This document shows positions 39,968-41,549 of a DNA stretch of 41,549 bases, one piece after another. Under the pieces are notes generated by a model, which had not been told where the DNA came from, did no database searches, and saw only the letters and a program-made list of their open reading frames with translations. Source of the DNA: Eubacterium sp. (GTDB lineage Bacteria > Bacillota > Clostridia > Lachnospirales > Lachnospiraceae); assembly GCA_016292095.1 (NCBI GenBank), contig JAEFAB010000004.1, positions 1 to 41,549 on the forward strand, given 5' to 3'. The position numbers and the translations under genes are program-made. The stretch's first letter is position 1. Each line of letters begins with the position of its first letter.

Positions 39968-40900
39968 CTAGAAATCAAAAAAACTAACCTGTTTATTTGT
40001 ATAATCACCCTTATTAAATCCTTCCAGGAATACCTCCAAGGACACGAATTCTTTTCTTCCTTTCGCTGTCAGATAAGGAATTTCAATATTAAAAATAACA
40101 TGATCTTTCGTCACATTATCACTACGCTCCATCAACTTTTCCAACACAGAAACAGGAATAGAAAATTCTGCACTGCTCTCCATAAAGTTCAACTGGAAAT
40201 TTACTTCAAACTGATTTTCATTTCGATACACATTATCAATATAAGCCCGTCCAATCTCAGAGGATTTCGCTTCTTCAAACACCGGCGCTGTCCAACCGGA
40301 TTTTCCTAAAATCATCACAGGATAGACACCATTTACAATTCCAATAACCGATTCCGGCAAAATTTCATTTTCGTCTACTTCCCGGTGATACCCCTCAATC
40401 AATTCTTCTTTTGTAATATTATTAATAATAGTTTCACTTAATCCTGCAACAAAAGCATCAATTTCTTTTAAAATAGGCTGCATTACTTCAATGCGCTCCA
40501 GTGAAATCATAAAAATATTGTGAGCCCAGGCATATTCCTGTGCTTCTTTCGTAAAAGAAGTTGCACTGAAAAAACAACCGGCATACTGAAAACGATCACA
40601 AATATTACCTACTTCACCTTGAATCGCATAATTTCTCTCGGAAATATCCGCCATTGCACCACCAAAATCTCTGATATGCATTAACTCCACACGGTTTTTT
40701 GCATAATATTTGTACTGACATACAATTCTGGTTGGATAGCTAAAGGCTGAAGGAATATTCAATTTTCCGTAAGCATGAATATCATGATATCCGCTTCTAC
40801 CCGGAACTTCTTCTTCCACAATTGTTATATAGTTGTTATCTTGCAATAATCGTTTTACTTTCTCTTCAAAGATATATTCTCTTGCCTGGTGTTCTTTCAT
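39968..40900 (-). CDS. Mrr-like PD-(D/E)xK endonuclease-fold protein
   Basis: 310 residues, no assigned name. The N-terminus (1-135) looks like a restriction-endonuclease-like fold of Mrr type: GRSGYHDIHAYG gives Asp40, then VCQYKYY gives Gln62-x-Lys64, and CFFSATSFTKEAQEYAWAHNI equals the terminal strand-helix of Mrr_cat. The C-terminal half (140-310) is unrecognised and may recognise DNA or another target. No methylase or other defence partner is near. AAGGAG and a promoter (40943-40971) precede it. Could be an orphan nuclease for foreign DNA, or a repair factor. Confidence 0.7.
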   Translation of the reverse strand: MKEHQAREYIFEEKVKRLLQDNNYITIVEEEVPGRSGYHDIHAYGKLNIPSAFSYPTRIVCQYKYYAKNRVELMHIRDFGGAMADISERNYAIQGEVGNICDRFQYAGCFFSATSFTKEAQEYAWAHNIFMISLERIEVMQPILKEIDAFVAGLSETIINNITKEELIEGYHREVDENEILPESVIGIVNGVYPVMILGKSGWTAPVFEEAKSSEIGRAYIDNVYRNENQFEVNFQLNFMESSAEFSIPVSVLEKLMERSDNVTKDHVIFNIEIPYLTAKGRKEFVSLEVFLEGFNKGDYTNKQVSFFDF

Positions 40901-40942
40901 AAAAACTCCTTATTATTAATCATTTATAATTACATCAGTATT

Positions 40943-40971
40943 ATCTTACTATTTTTTATATACATAAGCAA
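40943..40971 (-). promoter_or_regulatory. Promoter of the Mrr-like gene group
   Basis: Minus strand TTGCTT (40966-40971), 17 bases, TAAGAT (40943-40948). Confidence 0.6.
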
Positions 40972-40991
40972 ATCTATTTTCTTTTCGCTGA

Positions 40992-41040
40992 TATAAATAA
41001 AATCTTCTCAGTATAATCCACTGGGAAGATTTTATTTATA
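40992..41040. terminator. Long AT-rich hairpin downstream of the tRNA cluster
   Basis: About 20 paired bases (40992-41012 with 41020-41040, one mismatch), loop of seven. Its T-rich right side on the minus strand suggests a second terminator after the tRNA operon; it would also work on the plus strand. Confidence 0.7.
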
Positions 41041-41067
41041 AACAATATTATGACAATTCTTCTCCCT

Positions 41068-41085
41068 AAAAAAGGGCAGAAAAAG

Positions 41086-41090
<5 letters not shown>
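41068..41090 (-). terminator. Terminator sharing the 3' end of tRNA-Phe
   Basis: On the minus strand the last five bases of tRNA-Phe (GGGCA, 41086-41090) can pair with TGCCC (41074-41078), followed by six T (41068-41073). Stem formation would compete with the acceptor stem of the tRNA. Confidence 0.65.
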
Positions 41091-41158
<68 letters not shown>

Positions 41159-41168
41159 ATGTGTTAAA

Positions 41169-41242
41169 TTGCGGGAGTAGGATTTGAACCTACGACCTCC
41201 GGGTTATGAGCCCGGCGAGCTTCCAGACTGCTCCATCCCGCG
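41169..41242 (-). tRNA. tRNA-fMet (CAT), initiator
   Basis: Cloverleaf with anticodon CAU. Initiator marks: unpaired C1 opposite A72 and three G-C pairs closing the anticodon stem (GGGCUCAUAACCC). No encoded CCA. Confidence 0.95.
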
Positions 41243-41266
41243 ATGATATTTACTTTTAAAAAATAG

Positions 41267-41348
41267 TGGGCAGAGGTGGATTCGAACCACCGAAGCAAGT
41301 TGCAGCAGATTTACAGTCTGTCCCCTTTGGCCACTCGGGAATCTGCCC
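41267..41348 (-). tRNA. tRNA-Tyr (GTA)
   Basis: 82 bases, class II with a long variable arm; acceptor GGGCAGA/TCTGCCC, anticodon GUA. No encoded CCA. Confidence 0.96.
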
Positions 41349-41352
41349 ACGA

Positions 41353-41425
41353 AGCCGATGAACGGACTCGAACCGTTAACCTGCTGATTACAAATCAGCT
41401 GCTCTGCCAATTGAGCCACATCGGC
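41353..41425 (-). tRNA. tRNA-Thr (TGT)
   Basis: 73 bases; acceptor GCCGATG/CATCGGC, anticodon UGU. Four bases separate it from tRNA-Tyr. No encoded CCA. Confidence 0.96.
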
Positions 41426-41459
41426 TTATTACTTTCTTATGATATTTTTATATATCAAA

Positions 41460-41532
41460 TGGGACCTACAGGGCTCGAACCTGTGACCCCCTGCTTGTAA
41501 GGCAGGTGCTCTCCCAGCTGAGCTAAGATCCC
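41460..41532 (-). tRNA. tRNA-Val (TAC)
   Basis: 73 bases; acceptor GGGATCT/AGGTCCC with one G-U pair, anticodon UAC. First tRNA of the cluster in the window; no encoded CCA. Confidence 0.96.
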
Positions 41533-41549
41533 AGAATTATTTTCTCTAT

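Noticed and set aside
41204-41500. Reading frames across the tRNA cluster on both strands
   Set aside because: They are translations of tRNA genes; such frames are common artefacts.

Overview
The window looks like chromosome from a low-GC, Gram-positive anaerobe of the class Clostridia, most likely family Lachnospiraceae. Reasons: almost every gene has a strong AGGAGG-type ribosome binding site; promoters are mostly TTGACA/TATAAT-like with 17-base spacers; there is a monoderm-type Tad pilus locus with DUF5702 and DUF6382-FHA proteins; gene order resembles Bacillus/Clostridium blocks (yaaO-tmk-holB-ricT-yabB-rsmI, metS-tatD-ksgA, ywlC-ywlE-upp); none of the five tRNA genes encodes its CCA end. 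The species cannot be named from this sequence. Nearly all genes lie on the minus strand.

Layout. (1) 1-2240: a 95-bp-period hairpin repeat that acts as terminator to a membrane LysM protein with a degenerate MPN-like N-terminal domain, then a sirtuin. (2) 2241-11446: a ten-gene Tad/Flp pilus operon (CpaE-like ATPase, TadA, TadB, TadC, a 56-residue Flp pilin, DUF5702 protein, a TadE-like protein carrying two zinc-finger-like modules, prepilin peptidase, a second TadE-like protein, FHA protein) under one strong promoter. (3) 11447-13283: a divergent regulatory region with a perfect 10+10 palindrome, a zinc-ribbon membrane protein with an acidic Ser/Asp/Trp tail, and a TrhA/hemolysin III protein. 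(4) 13278-16825: two small unknown proteins, dCMP deaminase, upp, a pseudo-phosphatase and tsaC. (5) 16924-18895: an ApbE flavinyltransferase, Gx-transporter and NusG-domain-II trio resembling extracellular electron transfer genes. (6) 18962-23886: cwlD, rsmA, TatD nuclease, metG, HPr. (7) 24055-27101: a DUF885 lipoprotein, an atypical LytTR regulator and an XRE regulator. (8) 27320-33656: a cobalamin-riboswitch operon. (9) 33899-34230: a Crh-like HPr relative. (10) 34363-40900: rsmI, trmN6-like, ricT, holB, a guanylate-kinase-like enzyme, a PLP decarboxylase and an Mrr-like nuclease. (11) 41086-41532: tRNAs Val, Thr, Tyr, fMet, Phe.

The most notable system is the riboswitch operon at 27320-33656. 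It encodes a complete ECF transporter (S component, fused double ATPase, T component) plus three exported proteins: an alpha-barrel protein with prenyltransferase-like repeats and two DUF4430 proteins. In animals those two folds are the two halves of intrinsic factor and transcobalamin, so this looks like a split, cell-surface transcobalamin-like capture device feeding a dedicated vitamin B12 (or corrinoid) transporter.
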